A stretch of 64,000 bases of DNA from positions 58,813 through 122,812 of the forward strand of contig NZ_MTAV01000004.1 of assembly GCF_002154695.1 (NCBI RefSeq). Reading direction: 5' to 3'. Both the position numbers and the translations under genes were made by a program. The notes beneath the pieces were generated by a model. That model searched no databases. It saw nothing but the letters and a program-made list of their open reading frames with translations, and had not been told where the DNA came from. The DNA is from Nostoc sp. T09 (GTDB lineage: Bacteria > Cyanobacteriota > Cyanobacteriia > Cyanobacteriales > Nostocaceae). Below are positions 62,418 through 64,000 of this stretch, piece after piece (within the stretch, counting starts at the first letter, position 1; each line of letters starts with the position of its first letter).

Positions 62418-62448
62418 ATGGTAGAAAGTAAAATTGACTTTCTACCAT
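62418..62448. repeat. Perfect 12-bp stem hairpin before the transposase
   Basis: ATGGTAGAAAGT and ACTTTCTACCAT flank a 7-base loop, ending 11 bases before the transposase ATG. It could block read-through expression from outside, a feature seen in several insertion sequences, or form part of the element's end. Confidence 0.8.
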
Positions 62449-62459
62449 TACTTGATTAA

Positions 62460-63360
62460 ATGATTAGTACCTTCGATTATATACAAAAGTATCCCTCGCG
62501 TGCCAAGCAACTTTTGGGAATTAGTTATGACCAATTTATTGACCTGGTCAAATGTGCAAAAAAATGTCATGAAGAAGAACAGTTTAAACTTGAACAAAGC
62601 AAAGTTAGAATACATCGTCGTGGAGGTGGACGTAAGGAATTATTATCCATCCCAGAACAAGTATGTTTGTGCTTGTTTTATCTGAGACAAATACCTACAT
62701 TTGAAGTTTTGGGAATGATGTTTGGTATATCAAAAACTGAAGCGAACGATACTTTTCATTATTGGAGACAAATATTCCGGAAGATTCTCCCTTCTACTTT
62801 ACTGGAACAAGTCGAAAATCAAAAAGGAGATTTAATGATTGTACAAGAAATATTAACGAATTTTAAGTTGTTGGTTGATAGTCTAGAACAGCCGATTGAT
62901 AGACCATCTGACAACGAAGAACAAAAAAAGTTCTTCTCGGGCAAGAAAAAACAGCATACTGTAAAAAACCTGCGGAGTTTCCTTGCCAAAGGGAAAAGAC
63001 ATAATTGATGTGAAAGTAAGATTCCCAGGTTCAACGGCAGATATAAAATTATTTCGAGAACAACTTACTAAATTTGATGAACAGCAAGAATTTGAAGGTG
63101 ATAAAGCGTACCAGGGTGGGAAAAATATTACTACCCCTGACAAAAGGAAAAGGAAACAAAATTTAAACGAGCAACAAAAAGAAGAAAATAAAACTTTATC
63201 TAGTAAGCGTATATTTGTAGAGCATTTAATACGTGTTGTGAAAATTTTTCAAATTGCATCACAAAGATTTAGACTGAGTTCTGATGTTTATAATGAAATA
63301 ATTTTGTTAGTTTGTGGTCTGGTAAGACTGCGAATTGGAACTTTGGTTTTACCTAGATAA
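62460..63360 (+). pseudogene. IS5-type (DDE) transposase, frameshifted
   Basis: Two overlapping frames, 62460-63008 and 62983-63360. The first has a helix-turn-helix (Pro-Thr-Phe-Glu-Val-Leu-Gly-Met-Met-Phe-Gly-Ile-Ser) and the first catalytic Asp (Val-Asp-Ser-Leu-Glu-Gln-Pro). The second has Gly-Asp-Lys-Ala-Tyr-Gln-Gly and Phe-Val-Glu-His-Leu-Ile-Arg with the other Asp and Glu. Joining needs a +1 shift near 62980-63000 (around CCTTGCCAAAGGG). Because IS elements mostly use -1 frameshifting, a single inserted base is likelier. Clear terminal inverted repeats at both ends were not found. Confidence 0.8.
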
Positions 63361-63449
63361 TTTATATTAACTAAAAATTATGTCTGCGTGAGACAAGATT
63401 ATGTATTTTTCTGCTCTAAACTATCAGTAACTATATTAAATCCTGATTT

Positions 63450-63805
63450 CTACGTTGAAACAGAATCTGCAAGGACTGGTCTCAAAGCCTTGTAAATATC
63501 GGCTTGCGAGTTTTCGGATGGGTCTAATGGAGTTTCGTTACTATAAGAAGACATCCCTATAAAATACTGTAGATAAGGGTTCTCCTTAATTTGTTCTACT
63601 GTTTCTCTGTCGCTTATCCCTAGTTTTTCTTTAATTATTAATGCTCCTAATGCCATCCTCAATGGCTTTGCTGGCGCTCCCATCTCTCTAGAGAATTCGT
63701 CAGAATATTCGTCTTCAAATTCTGCCCAGGGTACTAAAGATGCCAGAACTACCCAACGATTATCTGATGATAACTTGCTTGAAATTTTCGGTACATGGTT
63801 ACAAA
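63450..63805 (-). pseudogene. Transposase fragment (N-terminal part, DUF772-like)
   Basis: On the minus strand about 95 codons read as the conserved N-terminus of an IS5/IS1182-type transposase: Asp-Asn-Arg-Trp-Val-Val-Leu-Ala, Met-Gly-Ala-Pro-Ala-Lys-Pro-Leu-Arg-Met-Ala-Leu-Gly-Ala-Leu, then Tyr-Leu-Gln-Tyr-Phe-Ile-Gly. No start codon is found near a normal N-terminus. After Pro-Leu-Asp-Pro-Ser the frame reads into unrelated residues and stops at 63450. The catalytic part is missing, so this is a remnant. Confidence 0.78.
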
Positions 63806-64000
63806 CAGCACGCTTTAGTACTGATGGTCACGGTGATGCAAGGATTTTGGACTATCCTACCCTTAAGTCTTGCACCTGAATATACTTCTTTGGTCAGATA
63901 ATCTATATATTGTCAGCTTCTTTTTCTTTTTCAGCAACCCCTAAATAGTCTGTTTGGTATGGTCTTTTGACAGTTGTAGCCGTTGAACGTTAATTTATTG
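63806..64000. other. Window end, no gene seen
   Basis: No supported ORF or repeat is visible. The transposase fragment may continue as decayed sequence here, and the true end of that remnant cannot be set. Confidence 0.4.

Overview
The window looks like the chromosome of a filamentous, Nostoc-like cyanobacterium. The evidence is the very frequent GCGATCGC (HIP1) octamer, heptamer-type short tandem repeats between genes, many small palindromic repeats, and typical cyanobacterial families: a giant Ser/Thr kinase-ATPase-histidine kinase fusion, an NB-ARC/WD40 protein and a DUF92 (VTE6-like) protein. No rRNA, tRNA or CRISPR array was found.

Layout. Positions 1-11750 hold ordinary genes: a truncated TPR-like protein, an Ala/Lys-rich protein, a lipase, a VOC protein, a DUF92 protein, a parvulin plus an ABC exporter with a degenerate C39 domain, a histidine kinase, a hydrolase and a small membrane protein. 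Positions 12331-47553 are one co-oriented contractile injection system (CIS) locus of the extracellular/thylakoid-anchored type. It runs in order: AAA+ ATPase, DUF4255 cap protein, unknown protein, sheath, two tube proteins, DUF5908 protein, LysM baseplate protein, VgrG-like spike, PAAR tip, gp25, baseplate J protein, a small membrane protein, a second large baseplate protein, a 1822-aa protein with Ig-like repeats, a repeat-bearing tape measure protein, and finally a 2226-aa cargo protein with its probable immunity gene. Positions 48410-64000 hold a CapA-like protein, an M48 protease, the giant kinase, an NB-ARC/WD40 protein and two damaged transposase genes.

The most notable find is the end of the CIS locus. 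The last large gene has the DUF4157 (eCIS core) domain that marks CIS cargo, then about 1,490 residues of 8-residue repeats, and then a C-terminal domain that aligns by eye with microbial guanyl-specific ribonucleases (RNase Sa/barnase family). The catalytic Glu, two Arg and His and the Asn-Arg of the guanine-binding loop are all present. The next gene resembles barstar, the inhibitor of barnase. Together they look like an injected RNase effector with its own immunity protein.

Several structural proteins of the injector also carry unusual expansions: an Ala/Lys/Asp-rich insertion in the sheath, four ~205-aa repeats in the tape measure, six perfectly phased 87-aa repeats in the 1822-aa protein, and a palindromic repeat read through as coding sequence at the start of gp25. 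All function calls come from reading the sequence; no database search or structure prediction was run.
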